A stretch of 64,000 nucleotides of DNA from an uncultured Porphyromonadaceae bacterium (lineage in GTDB: Bacteria; Bacteroidota; Bacteroidia; Bacteroidales; Muribaculaceae), in NCBI GenBank assembly GCA_947649495.1, contig CANSRU010000001.1, positions 366,837 through 430,836 of the forward strand, read 5' to 3'. Of this stretch, positions 24,709-33,831 are shown one piece after another. Below the pieces are notes generated by a model that did not search any database, had not been told where the DNA came from, and was given only the letters and a program-made list of their open reading frames with translations. The translations under genes and the position numbers were made by a program. Within the stretch, counting starts at the first letter, position 1, and each line of letters starts with the position of its first letter.

Positions 24709-25629
24709 ATGAAAAAGAAACTATTACTACTGCTCGTGGCTGTGGTGGCATGCGCCACTGTAGTATCGGCACAAGGTCGCCGCGGACTGCGCATCAACGA
24801 AGTGATGGTGCAGAACGACAGTAACTTTGTAGACGACTACGGATGCCATTCGGCTTGGGTGGAGCTGTTCAACTCCACCTTCGCGCCACTCGAAATCTCG
24901 AGCGTGTATATCACTAACGATAAGAACAACCCCAAGAAGTATCCCGTGCCCCTGGGCGATGTGAACACCGAGATACCCTCGCGCCAGCACATCATTTTCT
25001 GGGCCGACGGCCAACCCGCACGCGGCACATTCCACATGAACTTCGAGTTGATTCCCGGACAGGACAACTGGATTGGCGTGTACGATGCCGACGGCCTCAC
25101 ACTCATTGACGAGGTGACTATCCCGGCATCGCTTCTCCCCAACACCACATACGCCCGCAAGGCCGACGGTGAGGGCGAAGGCGCCGAAGCATGGGAAGTG
25201 CGCGACGGCAACGGCGACAAGTATGTGACCCCTTCGAGCAACAACATCATCAAGGATACCAACTCAAAGGTGGAGATGTTCTCCGAACAGGATGAAAACG
25301 GCTTTGCCATGACCATCATGGCCATGGGCATAGTGTTCTCGGCACTTCTCCTGCTTTGCATCTGCTTCTATATAATAAGCAAGATTGGAGAGCGCGTGTC
25401 GAAACACAACAAAGCCAAGTCGCATGGAGCCAAACTGCGTGAGCTTGCCAAAGAGGAACGTCCCGAACACGACTCGGGCGAGGAGATTGCGGCAATCGCA
25501 ATGGCTCTGCACGAGCATCTCGACACCCACGACCAGGAAAACACCATACTCACCATCAACAAAGTGAAACGTGCCTACTCACCCTGGAGCTCGAAAATAT
25601 ACGGTCTGCGCGAAGTTCCCCGCCGATAG
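24709..25629 (+). CDS. Decarboxylase gamma subunit (OadG-like) with N-terminal lamin-tail-like domain
   Basis: The 306-residue protein has a signal peptide (MKKKLLLLLVAVVACATVVSA). A 150-residue extracytoplasmic domain resembles a lamin-tail domain (LRINEVMVQNDSNFVDDYG, WVELFNST, HIIFWADGQ). One membrane helix (about 198-224) leads into a basic, then acidic, cytoplasmic tail. The membrane/tail part corresponds to the OadG gamma subunit that holds the Na+-pumping decarboxylase together. Ordinary OadG proteins are only about 80-100 residues, so the outer domain is an addition. The position between alpha and biotin carrier subunits supports the assignment. Confidence 0.8.
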   Translation: MKKKLLLLLVAVVACATVVSAQGRRGLRINEVMVQNDSNFVDDYGCHSAWVELFNSTFAPLEISSVYITNDKNNPKKYPVPLGDVNTEIPSRQHIIFWADGQPARGTFHMNFELIPGQDNWIGVYDADGLTLIDEVTIPASLLPNTTYARKADGEGEGAEAWEVRDGNGDKYVTPSSNNIIKDTNSKVEMFSEQDENGFAMTIMAMGIVFSALLLLCICFYIISKIGERVSKHNKAKSHGAKLRELAKEERPEHDSGEEIAAIAMALHEHLDTHDQENTILTINKVKRAYSPWSSKIYGLREVPRR

Positions 25630-25680
25630 ACCATATCCTTTCACACATTAATTATATTAAAGTTTATCATTAACACGACA

Positions 25681-26115
25681 ATGAAAGAATATAAATATAA
25701 AATCAATGGCAACACCTACAAAGTAGCCGTAGGAGACATTGACAACAACGTTGCCCAGGTGGAAGTCAACGGTATTCCCTACAAAGTGGAACTTGACTCG
25801 GCCAAGAAGCCGGTAACCGTAGTATCAGCCCCGCGTCCATCGGCCGCTCCCCGCACCGAGACCGGAGCGAAAGTGATAGCCAAACCTGCAGCTACCGGAA
25901 CAGGCGCACAGGTGAAGGCTCCGCTGCCCGGCACCGTGCTCTCTGTAGCCGTGAAGGTTGGCGATACAGTGAAAGCATCCGATACTGTAGTGGTGCTCGA
26001 GGCCATGAAGATGGAAAATGCCATCCATGCAGGCCGCGACGGCGTTATCACAGCCGTAAACGTAGCCCCCGGCGATGCTGTGCTTGAAGGTGCGCCTCTG
26101 GTATCAATAAATTAA
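25681..26115 (+). CDS. Biotin carboxyl carrier subunit of methylmalonyl-CoA decarboxylase
   Basis: The 144-residue protein carries the carboxyl group between the carboxyltransferase and the membrane decarboxylase. The C-terminal biotinyl domain (about 78-144) contains EAMKMEN, with Lys110 as the biotinylated residue, flanked by KAPLPGTVLSV and GDAVLEGAPLV. The middle is an Ala/Pro-rich flexible linker (about 48-78), and the N-terminus is a small beta domain. It sits 51 nt after the gamma subunit gene and 21 nt before the beta subunit gene. Confidence 0.93.
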   Translation: MKEYKYKINGNTYKVAVGDIDNNVAQVEVNGIPYKVELDSAKKPVTVVSAPRPSAAPRTETGAKVIAKPAATGTGAQVKAPLPGTVLSVAVKVGDTVKASDTVVVLEAMKMENAIHAGRDGVITAVNVAPGDAVLEGAPLVSIN

Positions 26116-26136
26116 TCGATAAAAAGCTCATAGATT

Positions 26137-27294
26137 ATGCAATTTAGCGATTTCTTACTTTCTAATCTCGAGCAGTTCTGGCACTTGACGGGCTTCTATA
26201 ATGCCACATGGGAGCACTTCGTCATGCTTGCCGTAGGTCTGTTCTTCATCTGGCTCGCCATAAAGAAAGACTTCGAACCGATGCTGCTCGTGCCTATAGG
26301 CTTCGGTATGCTCATAGGCAATATTCCGTTCAACGCCACTGCCGGACTTGAGATAGGCATCTACGAGGAAGGCTCTGTGCTCAACATCCTTTACAATGGT
26401 GTAAGCGCAGGCTGGTATCCTCCCCTTATCTTCCTTGGCATCGGTGCCATGACAGATTTCTCGGCTCTTATAGCCAATCCCAAGCTCATGCTCATAGGTG
26501 CAGCCGCCCAATTCGGTATCTTCGGTGCCTATATGGTGGCGCTGCTTCTCGGCTTCGCACCCGACCAGGCCGGTGCCATAGCTATTATCGGCGGCGCCGA
26601 CGGCCCCACTGCCATATTCCTTTCGTCGAAACTCGCGCCCAACCTCATGGGTGCCATAGCAGTTTCGGCCTATTCATATATGGCACTCGTGCCGGTTATC
26701 CAGCCACCGTTGATGCGCCTGTTCACCACCAAGAAAGAGCGTCTGATAAAGATGCGTCCGGCCCGCGCCGTGTCGCAGAACGAGAAAATCATATTCCCCA
26801 TCGTGGGTCTGCTTCTCACCTGCTTCGTGGTTCCTTCCGGTCTGCCTCTTCTCGGCATGCTGTTCTTCGGCAACCTGCTGCGTGAATGCGGTGTGTGCAA
26901 CCGTCTGGCCAAAACAGCCAGCAATGCCCTCACCGACATTGTAACCATTCTTCTTGGTATGACTGTCGGTGCATCCACCCAGGCTTCAGAGTTCCTCACC
27001 GCCCAGACCATCGGCATTTTCGCACTCGGATTCATGGCATTCATCATAGCATCGTCGTCGGGCGTGCTGTTTGTGAAGCTGTTCAACCTTGTGCTTCCCG
27101 CCAACAAGAAAATCAATCCCCTCATTGGCAATGCCGGCGTTTCGGCTGTACCGATGTCGGCACGAATCTCCAACAACCTCGGTCTGGAGTATGATCCGTC
27201 CAACTATCTGCTCATGCACGCCATGGGTCCCAACGTAGCCGGTGTAATAGGCTCGGCTGTGGCTGCCGGTGTGCTTCTCGGATTCCTGGCCTGA
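26137..27294 (+). CDS. Sodium-translocating decarboxylase beta subunit
   Basis: This 385-residue integral membrane protein decarboxylates carboxybiotin and exports Na+. Several helices and the hallmark GGADGPTAIFLSSKLAPNL segment are present, along with NPLIGNAGVSAVPMSARI and the C-terminal MHAMGPNVAGVIGSAVAAG. These are diagnostic of the OadB/MmdB/GcdB family. With mmdA, the biotin carrier and the gamma subunit it completes the pump that couples propionate formation to a sodium gradient. It is the last gene before a strong terminator. Confidence 0.95.
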   Translation: MQFSDFLLSNLEQFWHLTGFYNATWEHFVMLAVGLFFIWLAIKKDFEPMLLVPIGFGMLIGNIPFNATAGLEIGIYEEGSVLNILYNGVSAGWYPPLIFLGIGAMTDFSALIANPKLMLIGAAAQFGIFGAYMVALLLGFAPDQAGAIAIIGGADGPTAIFLSSKLAPNLMGAIAVSAYSYMALVPVIQPPLMRLFTTKKERLIKMRPARAVSQNEKIIFPIVGLLLTCFVVPSGLPLLGMLFFGNLLRECGVCNRLAKTASNALTDIVTILLGMTVGASTQASEFLTAQTIGIFALGFMAFIIASSSGVLFVKLFNLVLPANKKINPLIGNAGVSAVPMSARISNNLGLEYDPSNYLLMHAMGPNVAGVIGSAVAAGVLLGFLA

Positions 27295-27344
27295 TCTGCC
27301 TGAAAAGAGAAATTACTACTCTACATTATTACTATTCAACCCTG

Positions 27345-27380
27345 CGGGGCGCATTTTTCAATAAAAAATGCGCCCCGTTT
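27345..27380 (+). terminator. Terminator of the methylmalonyl-CoA decarboxylase operon
   Basis: CGGGGCGCATTTTT (27345-27358) pairs perfectly over 14 bp with 27364-27377 around a 5-nt loop, followed by ttt. It lies 50 nt after the beta subunit stop. Confidence 0.9.
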
Positions 27381-27513
27381 GTAAATGTAACACACTTGTA
27401 ACCGGATTCCAAAAACCTAAATATTAACTTCGCGTTATTATATTGGGATTTGATTTTAAGCACTGTCGAAATGGCTTTGCATTTCCTCCTTACTTAACAA
27501 ACACGACCTCACT

Positions 27514-27867
27514 ATGATAACAGAAAAGGTGATTGACACCCTATACAAGACCTACAAAGACCGTCCGGCAAGCGCCGATGAACTTGATATCGCCCTGCTT
27601 TTTGAAAATCTGATGGACACTCACGAGATAGCAATTGACGATGAAGCACATCTGATTATAAACAGCATACCGGTAGGCTCTCCGTTCCACAGATTGTCGC
27701 TCAACCGCATCCATGCCATTGTGGAATTCGAAAATAAAATCGCCATAGTGCTGCACTCGTCCATAATATTTCTAAACAAGAAAGATTCAAGATCGCACAT
27801 ACACATCCGCCAGCATAAACCCTCGCTGATGGACAAATTATTCAACAGGCTGTCGCCAGATGCCTGA
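27514..27867 (+). CDS. Hypothetical protein
   Basis: The 117-residue product is not a family I recognise. It has no signal peptide or membrane helix. The N-terminal half is helical and acidic (EKVIDTLYKTYKDRPASADEL). The second half has alternating hydrophobic strands (IHAIVEFENKIAIVLHSSIIFLN), and the C-terminus is basic with a His-rich patch (RSHIHIRQHKPSL). It stands alone between two terminators, so it is a single-gene transcript. A gene reading is supported by the matching terminator directly downstream and by the lack of any competing frame. Confidence 0.7.
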   Translation: MITEKVIDTLYKTYKDRPASADELDIALLFENLMDTHEIAIDDEAHLIINSIPVGSPFHRLSLNRIHAIVEFENKIAIVLHSSIIFLNKKDSRSHIHIRQHKPSLMDKLFNRLSPDA

Positions 27868-27899
27868 AATATCACCTATATTCCTGTAGAAAATTATAC

Positions 27900-27927
27900 G
27901 CGGCTACTTTCCGGCAGCCGCTTTTTT
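27900..27927 (+). terminator. Terminator of the hypothetical gene, overlapping the convergent gene's 3' end
   Basis: GCGGCT (27900-27905) pairs with AGCCGC (27916-27921), followed by six T residues. It overlaps the last codons of the convergent transferase gene. Confidence 0.7.
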
Positions 27928-29709
27928 CTGCCCCGCATCAAAATGATATCCCTCAGAGGTTATACGCTCTTTTCTGACATAGCGATGATTGAGCATATCC
28001 CTCTCCGGACGGTAAAACGGAGTTTCGATACCGCATAACCCCAACACAATCTGACCGAAATTGTCCATCATGCCGGGCGTTGACGCCGCCCGGCGCAAAG
28101 CAGCAGCCTTATCAGCATATCCGTCCATAAAAGAATCGGACATCCACACCATGAACGGAATCCGATATTGTCTGTCGAGCCACGACGAATCGCCGGGCGC
28201 AGGATTGTTACGCGACTTTATTTCACATAAATCCCACATATCTTCCCCATGATCCGAAAAATAAAACATCACCGTGGGACGTTCGCGCCAATGCTCGATT
28301 ATTGCATAGAGAATTGAATCGTTGTACAATGTCGCATTATCGTAAGCGGCAATTTCGGCACGATGCTTATCTGTGAGCCAAGGTCGCTCCACAGTGATAT
28401 CTGAAGCGCTGAAATGCGGCGGGCCGCTGTAACGTGACTTATAGGGAAAATGTTGCCCCCACAGATGATAGAATACAGCTCTCCGGCCGCCCTGCTCGCG
28501 CGGCGACAAAGAGCCATGCACATAGTCCAGAAACTCGCCGTCGAGGGGGAACATTTTATCTGATACGCCATCGTAAACATGCTCCATATTGACCGAAGCA
28601 TACAGCATGCTACCCAGACCGATATTGAAGTTGGAATCGGCACACTGATTATCGTACCAGTATATATTCCAACCCGCTTTCTTCAACAGAACCGGAAAAT
28701 ACACGCTGTCATACCACTTTTCGCCGGCCGAAATATCGTTGAGGTTCATCATATTGCGAATGGATGGCGTGGTGAAATTGGCCGTTGACAACATATCTGA
28801 AAACACCACAAGCCTGCCCTGTTCCAATTCATCGGTAAGCCGGGGATTCACATCCAGATAGTAGCCATAAAGTGAGCAATGGGCTCTTATGAACGACTCA
28901 CCGATGACCACAACCACATTAAAATCATTGCCTGAGGGGGACGCACACGGTACCTCCAGCGCCTCAAGTTGGGATTCAGACCACCGGTCGAAATCTGCCA
29001 TCTGCAGTGTGACACTTTTATACAGATACACCATCTTTGACACCGGATCGCTGAACCGCATCTCCGTAGCCCTAATCAGATGCTGATTCTCCGGACTTAC
29101 CCCTTCCCACAACTGAAAATCAGCATAGTTATCCATAAGGGCCATACGCAATATCGAGCTGAAATGCACACATCCGTAAATCAATACCGACAGCATAATG
29201 ACAGCCGTCGCACACACCCCCACTCGGCAACGTGCAATCAGCAACAGCAACTTGCTGAAAAGGAAAGCCCCCGATGCCACTACCACAACCGTGGCAAGAT
29301 AGACTAAAATGACTTTTACACAAAAGTATTGTGCCAGGAATCCCTTTATCTCATAGAGGTCAGTCTCCAATATCAGTGCCAGCGAAGATGGCACTACCGG
29401 CATGCCGGTAGCCGCTATCGAACCGACTTCCACTGCCGCCCACAGCGACATTATAGAAATCACAGTCCATTTCACCGCGTTCACAACCATACTGTGCTTT
29501 CTTACGGCATACAATATGGCACAGAACACATAAGCCAAGAACACGCTCTGCAACCCTGCATAAGCCAGAAAGCGGAATATTCGACCATGTTCCACCGCTA
29601 CAAAACAAAGCGGAGTTATGGCTCCGAGCAGTACAACGGCAACAAAAAAGACGGAATTGGCGATAACCGGAGCCATAATGGCACGGCATATTACATTAAG
29701 TCGACGCAT
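27904..29709 (-). CDS. Phosphoethanolamine transferase-like membrane enzyme (EptA/sulfatase fold)
   Basis: The 601-residue protein has five N-terminal membrane helices (about 10-185) and a periplasmic alkaline-phosphatase-superfamily domain. VVVIGESFIRAHCSLYGYY gives the first metal ligand. LSTANFTTPSIRNMMN holds the predicted nucleophile threonine, and FYFSDHGEDMWD and HLWGQHFPY hold later ligands. This is the plan of EptA/CptA-type enzymes that add phosphoethanolamine to lipid A or surface glycans. The acceptor cannot be determined here. It is a single minus-strand gene, separated from rplT by that operon's terminator. Confidence 0.82.
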   Translation of the reverse strand: MRRLNVICRAIMAPVIANSVFFVAVVLLGAITPLCFVAVEHGRIFRFLAYAGLQSVFLAYVFCAILYAVRKHSMVVNAVKWTVISIMSLWAAVEVGSIAATGMPVVPSSLALILETDLYEIKGFLAQYFCVKVILVYLATVVVVASGAFLFSKLLLLIARCRVGVCATAVIMLSVLIYGCVHFSSILRMALMDNYADFQLWEGVSPENQHLIRATEMRFSDPVSKMVYLYKSVTLQMADFDRWSESQLEALEVPCASPSGNDFNVVVVIGESFIRAHCSLYGYYLDVNPRLTDELEQGRLVVFSDMLSTANFTTPSIRNMMNLNDISAGEKWYDSVYFPVLLKKAGWNIYWYDNQCADSNFNIGLGSMLYASVNMEHVYDGVSDKMFPLDGEFLDYVHGSLSPREQGGRRAVFYHLWGQHFPYKSRYSGPPHFSASDITVERPWLTDKHRAEIAAYDNATLYNDSILYAIIEHWRERPTVMFYFSDHGEDMWDLCEIKSRNNPAPGDSSWLDRQYRIPFMVWMSDSFMDGYADKAAALRRAASTPGMMDNFGQIVLGLCGIETPFYRPERDMLNHRYVRKERITSEGYHFDAGQKKAAAGK

Positions 29710-29749
29710 AATCTATATCAGAACTCACGCAAAGGCAATCATTGAAAAT

Positions 29750-29795
29750 AAATAAAATCGGATACTTCACCCTTACGGGATGCTGTATCCGATTT
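29750..29795 (-). terminator. Terminator of the thrS-infC-rpmI-rplT operon
   Basis: On the minus strand AAATCGGATAC (29795-29785) pairs perfectly with GTATCCGATTT (29765-29755), followed by a TATTTATTTT tract. It lies about 30 nt beyond the rplT stop. Confidence 0.88.
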
Positions 29796-29825
29796 ATAGT
29801 ACGTTAAAAAAACGCGCGGTGATAT

Positions 29826-30176
29826 TTACGCACCTTTCACCTTGTCAACGATAGCCTTGAAAGCGGCGGGATTGTTGAGGGCGAGGTCAGCAAGCACCTT
29901 ACGGTTGATTTCGATACCCGACTTGTGGATAAGGCCCATAAGTTTGGAGTAAGAAAGATCTTCCATACGTGCAGCAGCGTTGATACGCTGAATCCAAAGT
30001 GCACGGAAGTTGCGTTTTTTATCTTTGCGGTCACGATATGCATAGGTGAGACCTTTTTCCCAAGTGTTCTTGGCAACGGTCCACACATTGCGGCGGCAAC
30101 CGAAATAACCACGGGTGAGTTTTAAGATTTTCTTTCTGCGAGCTCTTGAAGCTACATGATTTACTGATCTTGGCAT
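29826..30176 (-). CDS. rplT: 50S ribosomal protein L20
   Basis: The 116-residue product is L20: a basic N-terminal arm [19 protein letters not shown] followed by [16 protein letters not shown] and the globular part with [25 protein letters not shown]. It binds 23S rRNA early in 50S assembly. It is the last gene of the thrS-infC-rpmI-rplT cluster. The 115-nt gap after rpmI is unusually wide for this operon and may hold control or processing signals, though none was clear to me. Confidence 0.98.
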   Translation of the reverse strand: MPRSVNHVASRARRKKILKLTRGYFGCRRNVWTVAKNTWEKGLTYAYRDRKDKKRNFRALWIQRINAAARMEDLSYSKLMGLIHKSGIEINRKVLADLALNNPAAFKAIVDKVKGA

Positions 30177-30291
30177 TTTGATAAATGATTTTTGAAAGTT
30201 AGCGGCTAATGCTCTTGAGTGCTAAACATTCGGTTAGTAAAAATGAATATAAAATCACGAATTAAATGTGAGATATCGAGAAAGCCCGTGC

Positions 30292-30489
30292 TTACTTCAT
30301 TCCCAGAAGGGACTTAACGCTGCTTTCGTCAACCTTGGCCACCAAAGAGAAATGAGTAAGGTTACGCTTTTGCTTTTTGGTTTTCTTGGTGAGAATGTGG
30401 CTCTTGAAAGCGTGTTTTCTCTTGATCTTTCCTGATCCGGTAAGGGCGAACCTCTTTTTGGCACCGGAATTAGTCTTAATCTTAGGCAT
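30292..30489 (-). CDS. rpmI: 50S ribosomal protein L35
   Basis: The 65-residue, highly basic protein has the L35 pattern: [31 protein letters not shown] and a C-terminal [11 protein letters not shown]. It lies between infC and rplT in the standard order, 51 nt after infC. Confidence 0.98.
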   Translation of the reverse strand: MPKIKTNSGAKKRFALTGSGKIKRKHAFKSHILTKKTKKQKRNLTHFSLVAKVDESSVKSLLGMK

Positions 30490-30540
30490 TTGAGTTACTT
30501 TTAAAAATTTTAATTCGAGTTATATCTGAGATTGTCTCTC

Positions 30541-31119
30541 TTATTTCTTTTTAGGAGTGAGCATGATGGTCATGCGCTTGCCTTCAAGCACCGGCATCTG
30601 CTCGACTTTTCCATAGTCTTCCAGATCGTTGGCGAAACGGAGCAGAAGCACTTCACCCTGTTCCTTGAACAGGATTGAACGACCGCGGAAGAACACATAG
30701 GCTTTCACTTTCGCGCCTTCCTGCAGGAATCCCATTGCATGCTTGAGTTTGAAGTTATAGTCGTGGTCGTCGGTCTGGGGTCCGAACCTTATCTCCTTTA
30801 CCACAACTTTAGTAGCTTTGGCTTTCTGTTCCTTCTGATGCTTTTTCTGCTGATAGAGGAATTTCTGGTAGTCGAGAATCTTGCATACCGGAGGCGCTGC
30901 ATTGGGAGAAATCTCAATGAGGTCAAGACCGAGGTCGTCGGCAATACGTATAGCCTCCTGAATGGAATATACACCAGTTTCCACGTTATCACCTACCAGA
31001 CGCACCTCGCGGGCACGTATACGGTCGTTGATAGCATACTGGTCTTTAGGGGCATTAGGCCCCCGGCGTTGCGGGCCATTGTTACGTCGCGGCCCGGGAA
31101 TAAACGGTTTTTTCTCCAT
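30541..31119 (-). CDS. infC: Translation initiation factor IF-3
   Basis: The 192-residue IF-3 binds the 30S subunit and checks start-codon pairing. After a Pro/Arg-rich extension of about 25 residues, the N-domain begins [16 protein letters not shown]. The linker and C-domain follow with [18 protein letters not shown], the basic [33 protein letters not shown] and [15 protein letters not shown]. The start codon is a normal ATG, not the rare AUU used for autocontrol in E. coli. It begins 9 nt after the thrS stop. Confidence 0.98.
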   Translation of the reverse strand: MEKKPFIPGPRRNNGPQRRGPNAPKDQYAINDRIRAREVRLVGDNVETGVYSIQEAIRIADDLGLDLIEISPNAAPPVCKILDYQKFLYQQKKHQKEQKAKATKVVVKEIRFGPQTDDHDYNFKLKHAMGFLQEGAKVKAYVFFRGRSILFKEQGEVLLLRFANDLEDYGKVEQMPVLEGKRMTIMLTPKKK

Positions 31120-31128
31120 TCAGTGGGG

Positions 31129-33066
31129 TTATTGATTTATCATTTCTTCGACTTCTTTAGCCAAATTCGCTGCAAAGGTAGCAATTTTCATTGTACCTTT
31201 ATCACCTTCGCCCTGTTTTCTTACAGAAATTTCTTCATTTTCTGCTTCTTTTTCACCGACAATGAGCAAATAAGGTATTCGCTTGAGTTCGTTGTCGCGA
31301 ATTTTCTTACCGATTTTCTCATTGCGGTCGTCGACGATGGTGCGCACATCAGCGGCATTAAGTTCCGATGCCACACGATAAGCGTAGTCGTTGTACTTCT
31401 CGCTTATAGGGAGAACAACGGCCTGGTCGGGAGCCAACCAAAGCGGGAAGCGGCCGGCGGTGTGCTCAAGCAACACAGCCACGAAACGTTCCATCGAACC
31501 GAACGGAGCACGGTGTATCATCACCGGACGATGCTTCTGGTTATCAGAACCGGTATATTCGAGCTGGAAGCGTTCGGGAAGATTGTAGTCAACCTGGATG
31601 GTACCCAACTGCCAACGGCGGCCTATGGCATCCTTAACCATGAAATCGAGCTTAGGTCCATAGAATGCAGCTTCGCCGAGCTCTTTGCGGGCCTTGAGGC
31701 CTTTTTCCTCGCAGGCTTCTATAATGGCGTTCTCAGCGAGATGCCAGTTTTCATCGCTACCTATATATTTCTCCTTGTTATTGGGGTCGCGCAGTGAAAT
31801 CTGTGCCTCGAAATTATCAAACTTGAGTGCCTTGAAGATATAGAATATAATATCCATCACCTTGAGGAATTCATCCTTAATCTGATCGGGGGCACAGTAA
31901 ATATGGGCATCGTCCTGCGTAAATCCACGCACTCGGGTCAGGCCATGGAGCTCACCGCTCTGCTCGTAACGGTAAACGGTACCGAACTCGGCCAAACGCA
32001 ATGGAAGGTCGCGGTAGCTGCGGGGCAAAGCACGGAATATCTCGCAGTGGTGCGGACAGTTCATCGGTTTGAGCAGATACTCCTCGCCCTCCTCCGGAGT
32101 GTGTATAGGCTGGAATGAATCTTTACCATACTTGGCATAGTGGCCTGAGGTAACGTAAAGGTTCTTGTTGCCGATATGCGGAGTGATTACCTGCTGGTAA
32201 CCATATTGTTTCTGGATTTTGCGGAGGAACTGCTCGAGACGGTCGCGCAAAGCGGCTCCCTTAGGCAACCATAGAGGCAGACCTGCACCGACATTCTGTG
32301 AGAATGCAAAGAGTTCCATCTCCTTGCCGAGCTTGCGGTGGTCGCGTTTCTTGGCCTCCTCAATCACCTGCAGATATTCATCGAGCATTTTCTGCTTGGG
32401 GAAAGTTATGCCATATACACGTACGAGCTGATTGCGCTTCTCATCGCCACGCCAATAAGCTCCGGCAAGCGACATCACCTTTACAGCCTTGATAGGAGCG
32501 GTGTTGGGGATATGCGGACCACGGCAAAGGTCGGTGAACGAACCCTGTGTATAAGTGGTTATATGGCCATCCTCAAGTTCGCTTATAAGCTCACACTTAT
32601 ATTCCTCGCCACGGTCGCCGAACAGCTTGAGAGCGTCGTCCTTGCTGATATCGGCACGCACTATGGCCTGCTTCTCACGCGCGAGTTCCAGCATCTTTTT
32701 CTCGATTTTAGGGAAATCGGCAGCTGTGATGGTGTGTTCTCCGGGATCGATATCGTAATAGAAACCATTTTCAATAGCCGGACCGATACCGAACTTCACA
32801 CCGGGATAGAGCTCCTGAAGAGCCTCGGCCAAAAGGTGAGCCGAACTGTGCCAGAAAGCATGCTTGCCTTCCGGATCGTCCCACTTGAACAATTTTATGC
32901 TTGCATCCTCATCGATGGGGCGGGTCAAGTCCCACTCCTGCTCGTTGACCGATGCAGCGAGCACATCCTGCGCCAAACGCGGACTGATACTTTCGGCTAT
33001 CTGAAGCGGAGTTATTCCGCCTTCAAATTGCTTAACCGAACCGTCGGGAAATGTAATATTTATCAT
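31129..33066 (-). CDS. thrS: Threonyl-tRNA synthetase
   Basis: The 645-residue class II synthetase charges tRNA-Thr. An N-terminal TGS domain (about 1-60) is followed by the editing domain with [17 protein letters not shown] (HxxxH) and by the catalytic core with motif 2 ([28 protein letters not shown]) and motif 3 ([19 protein letters not shown]). The anticodon-binding domain ends the protein. It is the first gene of the infC-rpmI-rplT operon. The promoter probably lies at 33132-33164. Confidence 0.98.
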   Translation of the reverse strand: MINITFPDGSVKQFEGGITPLQIAESISPRLAQDVLAASVNEQEWDLTRPIDEDASIKLFKWDDPEGKHAFWHSSAHLLAEALQELYPGVKFGIGPAIENGFYYDIDPGEHTITAADFPKIEKKMLELAREKQAIVRADISKDDALKLFGDRGEEYKCELISELEDGHITTYTQGSFTDLCRGPHIPNTAPIKAVKVMSLAGAYWRGDEKRNQLVRVYGITFPKQKMLDEYLQVIEEAKKRDHRKLGKEMELFAFSQNVGAGLPLWLPKGAALRDRLEQFLRKIQKQYGYQQVITPHIGNKNLYVTSGHYAKYGKDSFQPIHTPEEGEEYLLKPMNCPHHCEIFRALPRSYRDLPLRLAEFGTVYRYEQSGELHGLTRVRGFTQDDAHIYCAPDQIKDEFLKVMDIIFYIFKALKFDNFEAQISLRDPNNKEKYIGSDENWHLAENAIIEACEEKGLKARKELGEAAFYGPKLDFMVKDAIGRRWQLGTIQVDYNLPERFQLEYTGSDNQKHRPVMIHRAPFGSMERFVAVLLEHTAGRFPLWLAPDQAVVLPISEKYNDYAYRVASELNAADVRTIVDDRNEKIGKKIRDNELKRIPYLLIVGEKEAENEEISVRKQGEGDKGTMKIATFAANLAKEVEEMINQ

Positions 33067-33131
33067 CGTATATCAAATTATTAATCATGCACGACACCCC
33101 GGCGCCGGACGCTCCGAGGCTAAAAGCTCCG

Positions 33132-33164
33132 CAAATTTAGCTTATTTATTTGATTCCCGCACAA
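33132..33164 (-). promoter_or_regulatory. Probable promoter of thrS operon
   Basis: On the minus strand TTG (33164-33162), 22-nt spacer and TAAATTTG (33139-33132). The -7 box is a perfect match and the spacing slightly long. A second -7-like TATCTTTG lies further upstream at 33235-33228 without a good -33. Confidence 0.55.
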
Positions 33165-33330
33165 TTCGACACACATAAATACACTCATTTTCAAAACACA
33201 CATAAAACACATGAAAAAATCCTATGGCAAAGATAGTATCAACACAACCCGACAATACTGTAAATTCACACTTTTGTATAAAAGCAACGATAAAATCGTG
33301 CGCAATCCCACCGAAAAACATCATGCAGCA

Positions 33331-33753
33331 TCAATGCGCAGTGATTTTGAACACCACGGGGCGCGTGCCGTCGGGGCAGCACACTATCTTCGCGGCTTGC
33401 CCATCGGAATTCATGCACAGGTCCTTTTCAGAATTCCCGATTGCCGTTCTGACATACGGCTCCAGAACCCGCCAGGCCTTAGAGCAAAACTGCCGGTCGT
33501 CGGCCAACCGTGATATGTTGCCTGCCGTAACAGATATTTTCTGACCGACTTTAAAGCGGGGGCAACGTCCGGCCTCAGGATCGTCGAGATAACGGCATTG
33601 CAAATCGCTGTAGCATTCACAGCGCAACACCTCCACAGTGCAACCGCGACGCAAACCGCCATCCCTGGCCACTGCCGCCAACACCTTAGCCGGATTGACC
33701 AACATGGCCAATGCCGAGAATCCGGTTATCTTGAAAAATTGCCTACGGTCCAT
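33331..33753 (-). CDS. TIGR04076-family cysteine-rich protein with Tat-like signal
   Basis: The 140-residue product begins MDRRQFFKITGFSALAMLVNPA, an RR-x-FFK twin-arginine-like signal. The rest matches the TIGR04076 family: TVEVLRCECYSDLQCRY, CPRFKVGQKI, FCSKAWRVLEPYV and the closing CCPDGTRPVVFKI. Eight cysteines, several in CxC or CC arrangement, suggest metal or iron-sulfur binding. That is inference; the family function is unknown to me. The start at 33753 was chosen because it begins the signal peptide and a -7 box (33775-33782) lies just upstream. Confidence 0.8.
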   Translation of the reverse strand: MDRRQFFKITGFSALAMLVNPAKVLAAVARDGGLRRGCTVEVLRCECYSDLQCRYLDDPEAGRCPRFKVGQKISVTAGNISRLADDRQFCSKAWRVLEPYVRTAIGNSEKDLCMNSDGQAAKIVCCPDGTRPVVFKITAH

Positions 33754-33774
33754 CAGATATATTCTTCTTATTTG

Positions 33775-33782
33775 CAAAAGTA
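33775..33782 (-). promoter_or_regulatory. -7 element of the TIGR04076 gene
   Basis: Minus-strand TACTTTTG is a perfect -7 match, 22 nt before the ATG at 33753. The -33 region is AT-rich without a clear TTG. Confidence 0.45.
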
Positions 33783-33809
33783 ATAATTTTCCGGAATGGA
33801 TAAAATTAT

Positions 33810-33817
33810 TACTTTTG
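33810..33817 (+). promoter_or_regulatory. -7 element of the GH27 gene
   Basis: TACTTTTG lies 15 nt before the ATG at 33832 and mirrors the divergent -7 element at 33775-33782. The -33 position holds only a TTTT run. Confidence 0.5.
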
Positions 33818-33831
33818 TTAAAACTCTTGAC

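Noticed and set aside
29710-29825. Possible Bacteroidales-1 RNA downstream of rplT
   Set aside because: As I recall, that RNA is often found after the L20 gene. Here the gap is only 116 nt and is filled by a plain 11-bp terminator, with no promoter or extended fold visible.
30739-31797. 352-codon plus-strand open frame across infC and thrS
   Set aside because: It is antisense to two certain housekeeping genes and spans their boundary. Its composition is that of a reverse-complement artefact.
33142-33324. 60-codon minus-strand frame between thrS and the TIGR04076 gene
   Set aside because: It is Phe/Cys-rich and overlaps the thrS promoter region, with no family resemblance. It is most likely leader or intergenic sequence.
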